From: Bradyrhizobium frederickii
GTDB lineage: Bacteria; Pseudomonadota; Alphaproteobacteria; Rhizobiales; Xanthobacteraceae
DNA length: 64,000 nucleotides
Assembly: GCF_004570865.1 (NCBI RefSeq)
Contig: NZ_SPQS01000007.1
Location: 1-64,000, forward strand
Reading direction: 5' to 3'
Shown here: positions 47,571-56,245 of the stretch, piece by piece
Layout of the letters: the number at the start of each line of letters is the position of its first letter
Numbering within the stretch: the first letter of the stretch is position 1
Translations under genes and position numbers: made by a program
The notes under the pieces: model-generated
Seen by the model: the letters and a program-made list of their open reading frames with translations, nothing else
Database searches by the model: none
What the model was told of the DNA's origin: nothing

Positions 47571-48037
47571 GATCCCAGGCTCCCCAACGGTCAACTAAAG
47601 TCGCACGTGCAATTCTCTGGCCTGATGTCGCATCGCAGGATCAAACGCGATCATTTCTCGCTATCGAGGTTAACGGAGCGGCGAGCCGGCTGTCCCGACA
47701 ATGGCCGGCACGCCTCTTGCTCGGGATTCCCGTAACTTTGGGTGTCTGGCAGCGCGGCGGCCGATCCCCGGCGAGCCAACCGCATTCAACGGGTGATCTC
47801 GCCGTTATCTGCCGTCGATATGGTGCTGCGCCGTCATGCGGTCCGGCCAAGGCTTGCTCTATTTGAGACAATGAGGACGGCGATGTTCCACAGTGACGCA
47901 ATCGAAACCACCGGGATGACGACGTCGCCGGCAAGAACGTGCTTGCCACCCATTAACACTCGCGGTTTTTCGGCATGCTAGGTTGCCGTCGGCGTCGGAG
48001 CACGTCGCTTCGGGAGAAAGCAGCTCCTTAAACTTCC
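47571..48037. other. Intergenic region upstream of flippase gene
   Basis: This 467-bp region lies between the divergent FAD oxidoreductase and flippase genes. It contains a good -24/-12 promoter-like match at 47705-47721 reading toward the flippase gene. A reading frame at 47742-47981 has no recognisable features and poor start signals and is not called. Nothing else is recognised. Confidence 0.4.
47705..47721 (+). promoter_or_regulatory. Sigma-54-like promoter upstream of flippase gene
   Basis: The plus-strand sequence CCGGCACGCCTCTTGCT has GG and GC exactly 10 nt apart and keeps CACG and TTGCT; only the T before GG is missing from the consensus. The predicted start near 47732 leaves a 300-nt leader before the flippase start. 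No upstream activator site is obvious. Confidence 0.4.
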
Positions 48038-49384
48038 ATGATCGAATCCATCCTCCAGTTGTTGCGGCGTGACGTCACGCGCGGTGTCGTCGGAACCATC
48101 CTCCTCAAGGTTGGCAGCGGCGCACTTGCGTTTGCGTTGTTTTCGCTGGCGGCACGAACCATGTCGCCCGATGGCTTCGGCATCTTCGCGACCTGGCTTT
48201 CGGTGGCCCAGATCGCCGCCGTCGTGGGACTGGTCGGCCAGGAATCGCTGCTGGTGCGCTTCCTGAACGAGTATCAGGTCGGCGACCGGCCGGATCTCAC
48301 CAAAGGCCTCCTGCTGTCGAGCTTCAAGATCGCCTCGGTCGCCATGCTGATTGTGATCGCCGGGATTGCCATCGCGGCGAGCGCGAGAGGCGACTGGTGG
48401 GTGCTGATACTCGCGGTATCCGCCTACACGGCCGTGAATGCCGGCGTGATGCTCGGCAGCCAGGTTGCACGCTCGCTGGTCAGCATTCTGATGGGCGAAG
48501 GAAACCGCGAGTTCTTCTGGCGGGTCATCGTCGTCCTCTTCCTGATCGCCATGCTGCTCGCTCACCGGCAACTCGATCCCGCCGAGCTGATCGCGGTGAT
48601 GACAATTGCCATGTCGGTCGGCCTCGTTGCGCAGATCGTTTCGATCGCGCGCGTGCTGCCGAATTTGCGCGGTACAGCCGCACGCTCAGAAGCGTCGCGC
48701 TGGCGCTCGAGCGCCCTGCACTTCTGGATCGCATCCATCCTCGAGGTCGCGAACCAGTATTTCGACGTCATCCTGGTCTACTGGATGCTGGATCCGGCGA
48801 CGGCCGGCATCTACTTTGCCGCCTCGCGCCTCGCCAACATCTTCGCCATGGTGTCTGCGGCGCTGTACACGTTCGGCGCGCGACGGCTTCCCTCGCTGTA
48901 TTTCAGCAAGAACCATCGGGAGTTCGAGCGGACCTTGCGGTTGATGGCGGAAGTGACCGCGCTTTGCGTGGCCGCCGGGCTCGCCACGATCTGGATCGGC
49001 GGCCCCTATCTCCTTAACCTGTTCGGACCCCATTTCACCGAACAGCATTCGGTCCTGATCGTGCTTGCGATCGGAACGGCCATCCAGGCCGCAGGCGGCC
49101 CGTCCGCTGCGATCCTGCAGCTGACCGGCCATGAACGAATCTACGTTCCCGTCGTTGCCGCCAACGTCGCGCTGCGGCTCGCGGGATTTCTCGTCCTGAT
49201 TCCCTGGCTCGGCGTGCTGGGCGCGGCGATTTCGGCGACAGTGTCGCTGGCGCTCGCCACCATTGCCCTGAACGTGCTCTGCCGCCGGCGCTCAGGGGTC
49301 GATCCCTCAATTCTCGTGCTGTTGCGCTTCACTGCCATGAAACGTGGCAATTATGCCGTTCGCGGCGCCGACTCCAGCGACTAA
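48038..49384 (+). CDS. Wzx-type polysaccharide flippase
   Basis: Inner-membrane protein of 448 residues with about 12-14 transmembrane helices, of the MOP superfamily (oligosaccharide flippase). The N-terminal GVVGTILLKVGSGALAFALF and ARTMSPDGFGIFATWLSVAQI are typical of Wzx/PST proteins. It would move lipid-linked glycan units across the inner membrane. The stop codon TAA (49382-49384) is formed by the first bases of a dispersed repeat, so insertion of that repeat may have set the present C-terminus. Confidence 0.82.
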   Translation: MIESILQLLRRDVTRGVVGTILLKVGSGALAFALFSLAARTMSPDGFGIFATWLSVAQIAAVVGLVGQESLLVRFLNEYQVGDRPDLTKGLLLSSFKIASVAMLIVIAGIAIAASARGDWWVLILAVSAYTAVNAGVMLGSQVARSLVSILMGEGNREFFWRVIVVLFLIAMLLAHRQLDPAELIAVMTIAMSVGLVAQIVSIARVLPNLRGTAARSEASRWRSSALHFWIASILEVANQYFDVILVYWMLDPATAGIYFAASRLANIFAMVSAALYTFGARRLPSLYFSKNHREFERTLRLMAEVTALCVAAGLATIWIGGPYLLNLFGPHFTEQHSVLIVLAIGTAIQAAGGPSAAILQLTGHERIYVPVVAANVALRLAGFLVLIPWLGVLGAAISATVSLALATIALNVLCRRRSGVDPSILVLLRFTAMKRGNYAVRGADSSD

Positions 49385-49465
49385 AGCGCGATGCGATCAG
49401 GATGAGTCGTCATCGCGCTTTAGGTTGTAGCATGATCTTATCGGAAAACCGCTGCGCACTTTTCT
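49382..49465. repeat. Dispersed palindromic repeat, truncated copy
   Basis: This is a second copy of the element at 41830-41932: TAAAGCGCGATG (49382-49393) pairs with CATCGCGCTTTA (49411-49422), followed by GCATGATCTTATCGG and the conserved AACCGCTGCGCACTTTT. The closing GATCATGCTT arm is missing. It supplies the stop codon of the flippase gene. Confidence 0.75.
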
Positions 49466-49570
49466 CACGCGTCGGCGGCGCGCAGGATCGATTGGTTAAC
49501 GCGCTCGCTGCGCAGCATCCGGGAACCAGCGAAATCGCTGCGAGAACGATGTCGACGGGCGAGCCTCGCA

Positions 49571-49631
49571 TTAACTCCGTTTGTTGCTAGCCGGTGTCCA
49601 CGCGATGCCCACATGATAGGTACGGAGTTAA
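49571..49631. promoter_or_regulatory. Inverted repeat upstream of glycosyltransferase gene
   Basis: Perfect 10-bp arms TTAACTCCGT (49571-49580) and ACGGAGTTAA (49622-49631) are separated by 41 bp and end about 38 bp before the GTG start of the glycosyltransferase gene. The spacing suggests paired protein-binding sites rather than an RNA hairpin. The remaining sequence of 49466-49669 shows no gene. Confidence 0.4.
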
Positions 49632-49669
49632 GAAGGTGAAGATTTCGTTTCTCTAGCGGGTCGGGAGCC

Positions 49670-50845
49670 GTGCTGCACTATCAGCCGAACAAGGATTTGG
49701 GCGAGACGACCGCGGCAGCACTCGCGCGGTCGAACGGCGGCGGACCCAAGCCGCACGTGCTGCTCGCCCAAACCCAGGGCGAGAACGCCGGCGCGCAGGA
49801 AATCTCCAGGCTGCTCGGGGCCGGGCTGACGGCGCGCGGCTACCGCGTCACCAATCTGTTCTTCTTCCGCAAATCGGACTCTTTCGACGAGCCGCCCGAC
49901 ACGCTCTATTGCGCGCCGAGCCGGCCGGGCAATCCGTTCGCGCTGCTCCGGATGCTGTGGACGCTCAGCCGCCACATCAGGACCATCAGGCCCGACGCCG
50001 TCCTGACATTTCAGCATTTCGGCAACGTCATCGGCGGCGGCGTCACGCGCCTCGTCAGTCGCGCTCCTGTCGTCGCCAATCAGGTTTCATCCGCGCTGTC
50101 GATGAGCTGGCCGGTCCGCACCGCCGACATCGTCATGGGCAGCCTCGGCTTCTTCGACCGCATCACGCTCAATTCGCAGGACATGGAGCGCGAATATTCG
50201 CGTTACCCCGCGGCTTACCGGTCGCGCATGGTGCATGTGCCGCACGGCTTCGACGACAAGGCCCTCACCCTGTCGAAGGACGCTGCACGACAGAAGTTCA
50301 ATCTGCCGCCCGATCGCGTCCTGCTCGGCTGCGCCGCAAGGCTGCATCCGCACAAGCGGCTCGACATGGCGATACGTCTGTTGCCGGATCAACCGTCCTG
50401 GCATCTCGCGCTCGCCGGCCAGGGCGCCGACGAGGCCCGGCTGAAGCTGCTGGCGGATGAATTGAAGGTCTCGGACAGGCTGCATTTGCTCGGAGAAATT
50501 CCCCCCAGCCGGATGGCGGACTTTCTCGCCTGTCTCGACGTGTTCGTATTCCCGACACAGGCTGAAACTTTCGGCCTGGCCGCGGTCGAGGCTGCGAACG
50601 CGGGTGTTCCCTCCGTCGTGACCGATCTTCCCGTCCTGCGCGAAGTGCTGTCCTACGAAGGCAAGCCGACTGCGCTCTTCGTCGATGCCTCCGATCATCC
50701 GAAGCTCTCGGCGGCCGTCTCCAGGCTGCTGACGGACCAACATTTGCGCGAGGCGCTGCGACAAAACGCCAAAGGCCTGAGGCTGCGCTATTCGGTAGAT
50801 GCCATGGTGGAGGAATACGTTCGTATTCTCGGCCAGGTCATTTGA
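49670..50845 (+). CDS. GT4-family glycosyltransferase
   Basis: Cytoplasmic glycosyltransferase of 391 residues with a GT-B fold. The acceptor-side half holds AQTQGENAGAQEISRLLGAG. The donor half has LLGCAARLHPHKRLDMAI and the E-x7-E retaining motif in AETFGLAAVEAANAGVPSVV. The start is GTG with GGGAG very close upstream. It probably adds a sugar to the surface glycan that the neighbouring flippase exports. Donor and acceptor are unknown. Confidence 0.85.
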   Translation: MLHYQPNKDLGETTAAALARSNGGGPKPHVLLAQTQGENAGAQEISRLLGAGLTARGYRVTNLFFFRKSDSFDEPPDTLYCAPSRPGNPFALLRMLWTLSRHIRTIRPDAVLTFQHFGNVIGGGVTRLVSRAPVVANQVSSALSMSWPVRTADIVMGSLGFFDRITLNSQDMEREYSRYPAAYRSRMVHVPHGFDDKALTLSKDAARQKFNLPPDRVLLGCAARLHPHKRLDMAIRLLPDQPSWHLALAGQGADEARLKLLADELKVSDRLHLLGEIPPSRMADFLACLDVFVFPTQAETFGLAAVEAANAGVPSVVTDLPVLREVLSYEGKPTALFVDASDHPKLSAAVSRLLTDQHLREALRQNAKGLRLRYSVDAMVEEYVRILGQVI

Positions 50846-50867
50846 CGTTGGAATAGATCGGCTCGAC

Positions 50868-52403
50868 ATGATCATCGAGTTTCGCTGTGAACGAGAATAC
50901 GCGCGGCGGTGGATGAGCCGCGAGACGCTGTCGATCGACGGCCGGGATGTTCCGGTTCAAATCGCCTGGACGGCAAATGCCGAGCCGCGGCCCGCGGGTC
51001 TCGACACTCTTTTCGAGCTCGAACGTGTGGTGTTGCACAAGGGCAAGCCCAGCGGCGCCAACAGGCTCGACAGCATTCCGGAGCGGACGCGGGCTCATCC
51101 CGAGACCGCCGACGTCATCGTCGATTTCACCGGTACCGCGCGCGATCCGGGCAGCGCCGCCCGGCTGTATCTCCGTCCGCTGTTCAATGGAGTTGCAGGC
51201 GAGAATGCCGCGCTCGCCGCCATTCTGGCCGGCGACCTGCCGGTGATCGAGATCGTCAACGAGGTCGACGGCTCGGTCGTCGATCGCGGCCATCCATCCG
51301 GCGAAATTGCCGTCGGCCTCAGCGGCGCGCTCGAGACCGTCATGGCGCGAACCCTGACCATGGTGGCGGCGATCCTGTCGGGAAGGCCGCGCATCGTGCC
51401 GCAGCTGGCGCGCGCCGCTGGAGCGGGCGTCAGCCGGCAGCCGACGGCCTATGTCGTGCGCGGCCTCGCCGTATCGATCGCCAAGGAGATCTATCGTCTC
51501 TGCTGCTATGCCCCGCATTGGCATATCGGATGGCGCTTCAATGACGGCGCGGGCGTCTGGCAGACCGGCGATCTATCGGGTCCGAGCTGGAACGTTCTGA
51601 AAGATCCCGGAAACCACTTCTACGCCGATCCGTTTCCGATCACGTGGCAGGGACGAACATTCGTCTTCTTCGAAGACCTCGATCACCGCGTCGGAAAAGG
51701 CATCATTTCGGCGGTCGAGTTCCGTGACAACGGACCGGTCGGCGAGGCCGTGCCGGTGCTGGAGGAGCCGTGGCACCTCTCCTATCCGTTTCTGATCGAA
51801 GATGGTGGCGCGTTGTGGATGATCCCCGAGAGCTCGACCAACGGTGACGTCGCCCTCTACAAATGCGTCCGCTTCCCGGACAAATGGGAGCGGCACGCGA
51901 CGTTGCTGTCGGGCCTCGAGCTGGCCGATGTGACGATCACGCGGCACAACGGCCTGCATTATCTGTTCGGCGCCTGGCGCGACGGAAGCGGCGGCTACTC
52001 GGATTCGCTGGCGATCTATTGCGCGGAGCACCTCCTGGGGCCCTGGCTGCCGCATGCCAGCAATCCGGTCCTGATCGACCGCGCGAGCGCGCGGCCGGCA
52101 GGGAATTTCGTCACGATCAACGACAAATTGTGGCGCCCGGTCCAGAACTGCGCCGACGGATACGGCGCGGCACTCGCGCTGGCGGAAGTGGTCGAACTGT
52201 CGCCGACGGCCTTCAGGCAGACCGTGCGCCATTGGCTGAAACCCGGACCGGCATGGCCCGGCAGGAAGCTCCACACCCTGAACCGCTGCGGCCGGCTCGA
52301 GCTGATCGACGGCTCGCGCGTCCAACCCAAGACGACCGCTTTTGCCAGCAAGTCTCCGTCGACTGTATTGTCCGCGCGAACCAATCCTTCCGCCGCGCGC
52401 TGA
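50868..52403 (+). CDS. Formyltransferase-like/GINT1-like glycan protein
   Basis: Protein of 511 residues with two parts. The N-terminal part (1-205) resembles a degenerate formyltransferase-like domain (ADVIVDFTGTARD near 85-97). The C-terminal part (about 215-480) is a five-bladed beta-propeller-like region (NHFYADPFPITWQGRTFVFF, EEPWHLSYPFLIEDGG, ADVTITRHNGLHYLFGAW). This region resembles the N-terminal domain of plant glucosamine inositolphosphorylceramide transferase. It follows the glycosyltransferase after 22 bp, so a role in the same glycan pathway is likely, but its activity is unknown. The ATG at 50868 is chosen because the earlier frame from 50799 overlaps the glycosyltransferase. 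Confidence 0.7.
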   Translation: MIIEFRCEREYARRWMSRETLSIDGRDVPVQIAWTANAEPRPAGLDTLFELERVVLHKGKPSGANRLDSIPERTRAHPETADVIVDFTGTARDPGSAARLYLRPLFNGVAGENAALAAILAGDLPVIEIVNEVDGSVVDRGHPSGEIAVGLSGALETVMARTLTMVAAILSGRPRIVPQLARAAGAGVSRQPTAYVVRGLAVSIAKEIYRLCCYAPHWHIGWRFNDGAGVWQTGDLSGPSWNVLKDPGNHFYADPFPITWQGRTFVFFEDLDHRVGKGIISAVEFRDNGPVGEAVPVLEEPWHLSYPFLIEDGGALWMIPESSTNGDVALYKCVRFPDKWERHATLLSGLELADVTITRHNGLHYLFGAWRDGSGGYSDSLAIYCAEHLLGPWLPHASNPVLIDRASARPAGNFVTINDKLWRPVQNCADGYGAALALAEVVELSPTAFRQTVRHWLKPGPAWPGRKLHTLNRCGRLELIDGSRVQPKTTAFASKSPSTVLSARTNPSAAR

Positions 52404-52437
52404 CGCGGATCAGCGCGAGCCGGCGGCCATGACGCCA

Positions 52438-52466
52438 CGGGCGGCGTGAATCAAACACACCGCCCG
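52438..52466. terminator. Bidirectional terminator-like hairpin
   Basis: CGGGCGGCGTG (52438-52448) pairs with CACACCGCCCG (52456-52466), with one mismatch and a 7-nt loop. It lies between two convergent genes, 35 bp from each. No strong T run follows on either side, so efficiency is uncertain. Confidence 0.5.
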
Positions 52467-52500
52467 CGATTTCGTAGTTTGCCGCCTCAGCAAGGGAAGC

Positions 52501-53448
52501 TTACTGCGAACGATCCGAGGTCCAGCCCTTGTATTGCGCAACGTTGTCCCTGGTCACGAGCTTGGACGGCAGAAGCTCGACGGTCGAGGCCGGCTTCTGG
52601 CCGTTGAGGATGCCGACACCGACCTGCACGGCCCGCCGCGCCATGAAAAACGGGTCCTGCGAAGCCGAGGCCTGGATCTGCGGCGACTGCGGATCCTTCA
52701 GCGCGGCCTCGATATCGGGCGCGCCGTCGACCGCCGTGATGATGATTCCGCTGCGGTTTTGCTGGCGCGCCGCAAGGTCGGTGCCGATCGCCTGGGGATC
52801 GTTGATGGCGAAGATGGCATCGATCTTGGGGAAGCGGGTCAGATAGCCCTGCGCGACGGTGAGGCCGCCTTCGCGCGAGCCCTTGCCGTCCTGGTCGCTG
52901 GACAACACCTTGATGCCGGGATTCTTCGAAAACACGTTCTTGCAGCCGACGACGCGATCGATCACGGCGGAGACCTGCGGCCCGTTCTCGATGATGACGT
53001 CGCCCTTGCCGCCGAGCTTGTCGACGATGTACTGGCAGGAGATCTCGCCGGCCTGCACGTTGTTCGTGGTCACGGTGGCATCGGCGCCCTCGGCCGCGGT
53101 GTCGACCGCAACGACGACGATGCCCGCGGCTTGCGCCTTCTTGATCGCCGGCCCGATCGCCTTGGGATCGCCGGGGTTGAGCAGGATCAGATCGACGCCG
53201 GCGGCGATGAAATTGTCGATCTGGGTGACCTGCTTGCCGAGATCGTATTCGAAGCCGACCGCGGTGATCTTCACGTTGGGATTGGCCTTCTTTGCCTCGA
53301 ACTCGGCGCCGTTCGACAGCGCGACAAAGAACGGGTTACCCATCGACCCCAGCGAGACGCCGATCGACTTGAGCTCCTTGGCCGAGGACGGCGCGGTGCT
53401 AAGAACAAGCGCCGTCGCGGCGCCGGCGAGCATGATCGTCTTCAACAT
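52501..53448 (-). CDS. Sugar ABC transporter substrate-binding protein
   Basis: Periplasmic binding protein of 315 residues in the RbsB/XylF class (type I fold). The signal peptide is MLKTIMLAGAATALVLSTAPSSA. Landmarks are IGVSLGSMGNPFFVALSNGAEFEA, FIAAGVDLILLNPGDPKAIGPAI and IFAINDPQAIGTDLAA. It is the last gene of the importer operon and starts behind a strong GGAGGG site. The neighbouring xylulokinase suggests a pentose or polyol as ligand, but this is inference. Confidence 0.9.
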   Translation of the reverse strand: MLKTIMLAGAATALVLSTAPSSAKELKSIGVSLGSMGNPFFVALSNGAEFEAKKANPNVKITAVGFEYDLGKQVTQIDNFIAAGVDLILLNPGDPKAIGPAIKKAQAAGIVVVAVDTAAEGADATVTTNNVQAGEISCQYIVDKLGGKGDVIIENGPQVSAVIDRVVGCKNVFSKNPGIKVLSSDQDGKGSREGGLTVAQGYLTRFPKIDAIFAINDPQAIGTDLAARQQNRSGIIITAVDGAPDIEAALKDPQSPQIQASASQDPFFMARRAVQVGVGILNGQKPASTVELLPSKLVTRDNVAQYKGWTSDRSQ

Positions 53449-53509
53449 GGACTTCCCTCCCTGGTCTGTCTTCATTCCCGGCACGGCAGACCAGTTGCCG
53501 CAACGGAAG

Positions 53510-53569
53510 CTTTCAAGTTCTGGCGGAGCCTTTCAGGTTCTGGCGGAGCCTTTCAAGTTCTGGCGGAGC
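53510..53569. repeat. Three 20-bp tandem repeats at 3' end of permease gene
   Basis: Units of CTTTCAAGTTCTGGCGGAGC (the middle one with G for A at one place) occupy 53510-53529, 53530-53549 and 53550-53569. On the minus strand, the third unit holds the last codons and TGA stop of the permease gene; each upstream unit repeats the same stop-codon context. This looks like slipped-strand duplication of the gene end. Confidence 0.9.
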
Positions 53570-54593
53570 CTTGCAGCCGATAGCGATCGAGCGCCACGGC
53601 GCCGATGATCACCAGGCCCTTGATGACATATTGCCAGATGTCAGAGACACCGACGAGGATGAGGCCGTTCGACAGCACCGCGATGATCAGCGCGCCGACC
53701 AGCGTCCCCCAGATCGAGCCGATGCCGCCGACGAACGAGGTGCCGCCCAGGATCACGGCGGTGATCGCATCGAGCTCGTAGGACTGGCCGAGCTGCAGGC
53801 CGTTGGCGGCGTAGAGCCGCGCCGCCTGCATGGCGCCGCCGAGCCCGGCGAAAAGCCCGGAGATGCCATAGACGAAGATCAGCACGCCCCAGACCTTGAT
53901 GCCCGCAAGCCGCGCCGCGCTCTCATTGCCGCCCACCGCGTAGATGTGCACGCCGAGCACGGTCCGCCGCAGCACCAGCCACGAGACCAGGATGACGAGC
54001 AAGGCGATCACCGAGAGCCACGGGATCGACGCGACGCCGGGAACGAGCGTCAGCGAGCCGTTGCCGATGAAGGCATAGGGAATGGACGGATTGAACACGG
54101 TGGTGTCGGCCCCGAGCAGTCGCGCAAGGCCGCGCACCGCCGTGAGAGAGCCGAGCGTGACGATGAAAGGCGGCAGGCGGAGCAGCGCGATCAGCGCGCC
54201 GTTGACGACACCGAAGACAAGGCCGGTGAGCAGCGCGGCCGGCAGCCACAGCACGCCAAGCTCCGGCAGCTTGGACAGCGTCAGCCCGGCCATCGCGGCG
54301 GCCGCCAGGATCGAGCCGACCGAGAGATCGATGCCGCCGGTGAGGATGACAAAGGTCATGCCTGCGGCCAGCACGGTGTTCACTGCGGCCTGCTGCAACA
54401 CGATGCCGAGATTTTGTCCGGTGAAGAAGCGCCCCTCGGACAGGAAATGGAAGCCGATGCAGAGGATCAGCAGCACCGGCAGCATGCCGAGCGCGCTGAT
54501 CAGCATCCTCACCCGCTGGCGCTTTGTCTCAGCGGCGGCACCGTTGGTCGTCGTCGGGGCGGACTGAACCTCCGCAGCACCGTTGTCAGGCAT
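53553..54593 (-). CDS. Sugar ABC transporter permease
   Basis: Inner-membrane permease of 346 residues, RbsC/XylH class, with about eight transmembrane helices. Family landmarks are [38 protein letters not shown], and [22 protein letters not shown]. It forms the channel with the ATPase encoded upstream, with which it overlaps by 8 bp. The ATG at 54593 is used; an upstream start at 54617 would lie deeper in the ATPase gene. Its last codons lie in the first of a series of 20-bp tandem repeats. Confidence 0.92.
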   Translation of the reverse strand: MPDNGAAEVQSAPTTTNGAAAETKRQRVRMLISALGMLPVLLILCIGFHFLSEGRFFTGQNLGIVLQQAAVNTVLAAGMTFVILTGGIDLSVGSILAAAAMAGLTLSKLPELGVLWLPAALLTGLVFGVVNGALIALLRLPPFIVTLGSLTAVRGLARLLGADTTVFNPSIPYAFIGNGSLTLVPGVASIPWLSVIALLVILVSWLVLRRTVLGVHIYAVGGNESAARLAGIKVWGVLIFVYGISGLFAGLGGAMQAARLYAANGLQLGQSYELDAITAVILGGTSFVGGIGSIWGTLVGALIIAVLSNGLILVGVSDIWQYVIKGLVIIGAVALDRYRLQGSART

Positions 54594-56109
54594 CGAGATG
54601 CTCCATCCCCGTGGCAAGCGCCATGATGTCTTCTTGTGCCAGCGGCGAATTGGGTCCGCGCCTCACCTCGCCGGCGATGTGGCCGGCCCGCATGACGACG
54701 ACACGGTCGCAAATGCCGATGATCTCGGGCAGGTCGGACGAGATGACGAGGATGGCGGTGCCGGCCTTGGCCAGATTGTCGATGATCGAATAGATCTCGG
54801 ACTTGGCGCCGACATCGACGCCACGCGTCGGCTCGTCGAGGATCAGCACTTTTGGCCCGATGGCGAGAAGCCGCGACAAGAGCAGCTTCTGCTGATTGCC
54901 GCCGGACAGTCCACCGGCGGGAACGCCGACATTGGCGGCGCGGATGCTGAGGCCTGCGAAGGCCCTGTCGGCGCGCTCGCGCGCCTTGTCGCGATCCAGG
55001 AACCAGCCGAGCTTTGCGTCGCGGCCGAGCACCGCGAGGTTGATGTTGTCCAGACACGACATGTCCAGGAACAGGCCGAGCGCCTTGCGGTCCTCGGTCA
55101 GATAGGCGATGCCGGCCTCGAGCGCCTCACCGGGGTTGCGGATCTCGACCGGATGTCCCTCCAGCTCGAGCCGGCCGGAAGTTTTTGGCAGCGCGCCGAT
55201 GATGAGATGGGCAAGCTCGGTGCGGCCGGCGCCGATCAGGCCGGCCATGCCAATCACTTCGCCCGCATGCACGGTGAGCGAGCAGCCCCTGACGCGCTGG
55301 CCGTCGGCCATGTCGATCGCGGCGAGCACGGGATGTCCGCGCCCCGCGTCGGGATCGTGATCCTTCTTGTAGAACGACGAGACGTCGCGCCCGACCATCA
55401 GCCGCACGATGGTGTCGGCACGGATATCGGGCTTGTCGAGCGAGCCGACCAGCCGGCCGTCGCGCAGCACGGTGACGCGGTCGCCGAGCGCGTAGACCTC
55501 GTCCATGCGATGCGAGATGTAGATGATGGCAAGCCCCTCCGCCCTGAGCTGACGGATCAGCGCGAACAGCCGCGCACTCTCGCCGGCCGACAACGCGGTG
55601 GTCGGCTCGTCCATGATCAGAATTTTCGATCTTGCGTGCAGCGCACGCGCAATCTCGACCAGTTGCCGCTGGCCCATGGACAGATGCGCCACCAGCGTCG
55701 ACGGCAGGAAGTCTGCGCCCAGCCGCTTCAAAATGGGACCGACGCCCTCGCGCATCTCCCCGCGCGCCAGCAGTCCTGAACGCGAGATCTCCCGTCCGAG
55801 ATAAATATTCTCCGCCACGCTGAGATTGGGCGCCAGCGACAGCTCCTGATAGATGATGGAGATGCCCGCCGCGCGGCCGCCGAGCGGGCCTTCGATCCGT
55901 ACCGGATGTCCTTCGATGCGGATCTCGCCGCCGGGATCAGGTCTGTAAGCGCCGGACAGGATCTTCATCAACGTCGACTTGCCGGCGCCGTTCTCACCCA
56001 TCAAGGCGTGAATCTCGCCGGCGTAGACGGTGAGATCGACGGCACGCAGCGCCTTGATGCCAAAGAAGGATTTTGAGACCCCGCGCATCTCGAGGATCGG
56101 ATCGTTCAT
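54586..56109 (-). CDS. Sugar ABC transporter ATP-binding protein
   Basis: Double ATPase of 507 residues, RbsA/XylG class. The first domain has Walker [10 protein letters not shown], signature LSMGQRQ and Walker B ILIMDEPT. The second domain has a degenerate Walker A ([10 protein letters not shown]), signature LSGGNQQ and Walker B VLILDEPT, as usual in this class. The ATG at 56109 follows GGGAGG. It is the first gene of the importer operon and lies 136 bp after the xylulokinase gene. Confidence 0.93.
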   Translation of the reverse strand: MNDPILEMRGVSKSFFGIKALRAVDLTVYAGEIHALMGENGAGKSTLMKILSGAYRPDPGGEIRIEGHPVRIEGPLGGRAAGISIIYQELSLAPNLSVAENIYLGREISRSGLLARGEMREGVGPILKRLGADFLPSTLVAHLSMGQRQLVEIARALHARSKILIMDEPTTALSAGESARLFALIRQLRAEGLAIIYISHRMDEVYALGDRVTVLRDGRLVGSLDKPDIRADTIVRLMVGRDVSSFYKKDHDPDAGRGHPVLAAIDMADGQRVRGCSLTVHAGEVIGMAGLIGAGRTELAHLIIGALPKTSGRLELEGHPVEIRNPGEALEAGIAYLTEDRKALGLFLDMSCLDNINLAVLGRDAKLGWFLDRDKARERADRAFAGLSIRAANVGVPAGGLSGGNQQKLLLSRLLAIGPKVLILDEPTRGVDVGAKSEIYSIIDNLAKAGTAILVISSDLPEIIGICDRVVVMRAGHIAGEVRRGPNSPLAQEDIMALATGMEHLDA

Positions 56110-56245
56110 CGTGCCTCCCGCGCACAATGCGTTTCCCACCCGCGTCTCGTTCTCGGCAGCGCGGTTTGGTCATTAAACAAAAGCGGGTGACGCAGGGCAA
56201 TACCGAAGGCGAGTATACCGAAGTATGCAAACCAGATTGGGCCAG

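Noticed and set aside
47742..47981. 79-codon frame just after the sigma-54-like site
   Set aside because: No ribosome site, no hydrophobic or domain features and atypical composition; more likely noncoding leader.
56201..56223. Direct repeat TACCGAAG spaced by 15 bp between xylB and the importer operon
   Set aside because: Only 8 bp long and two copies; too weak to support an operator without conservation data.
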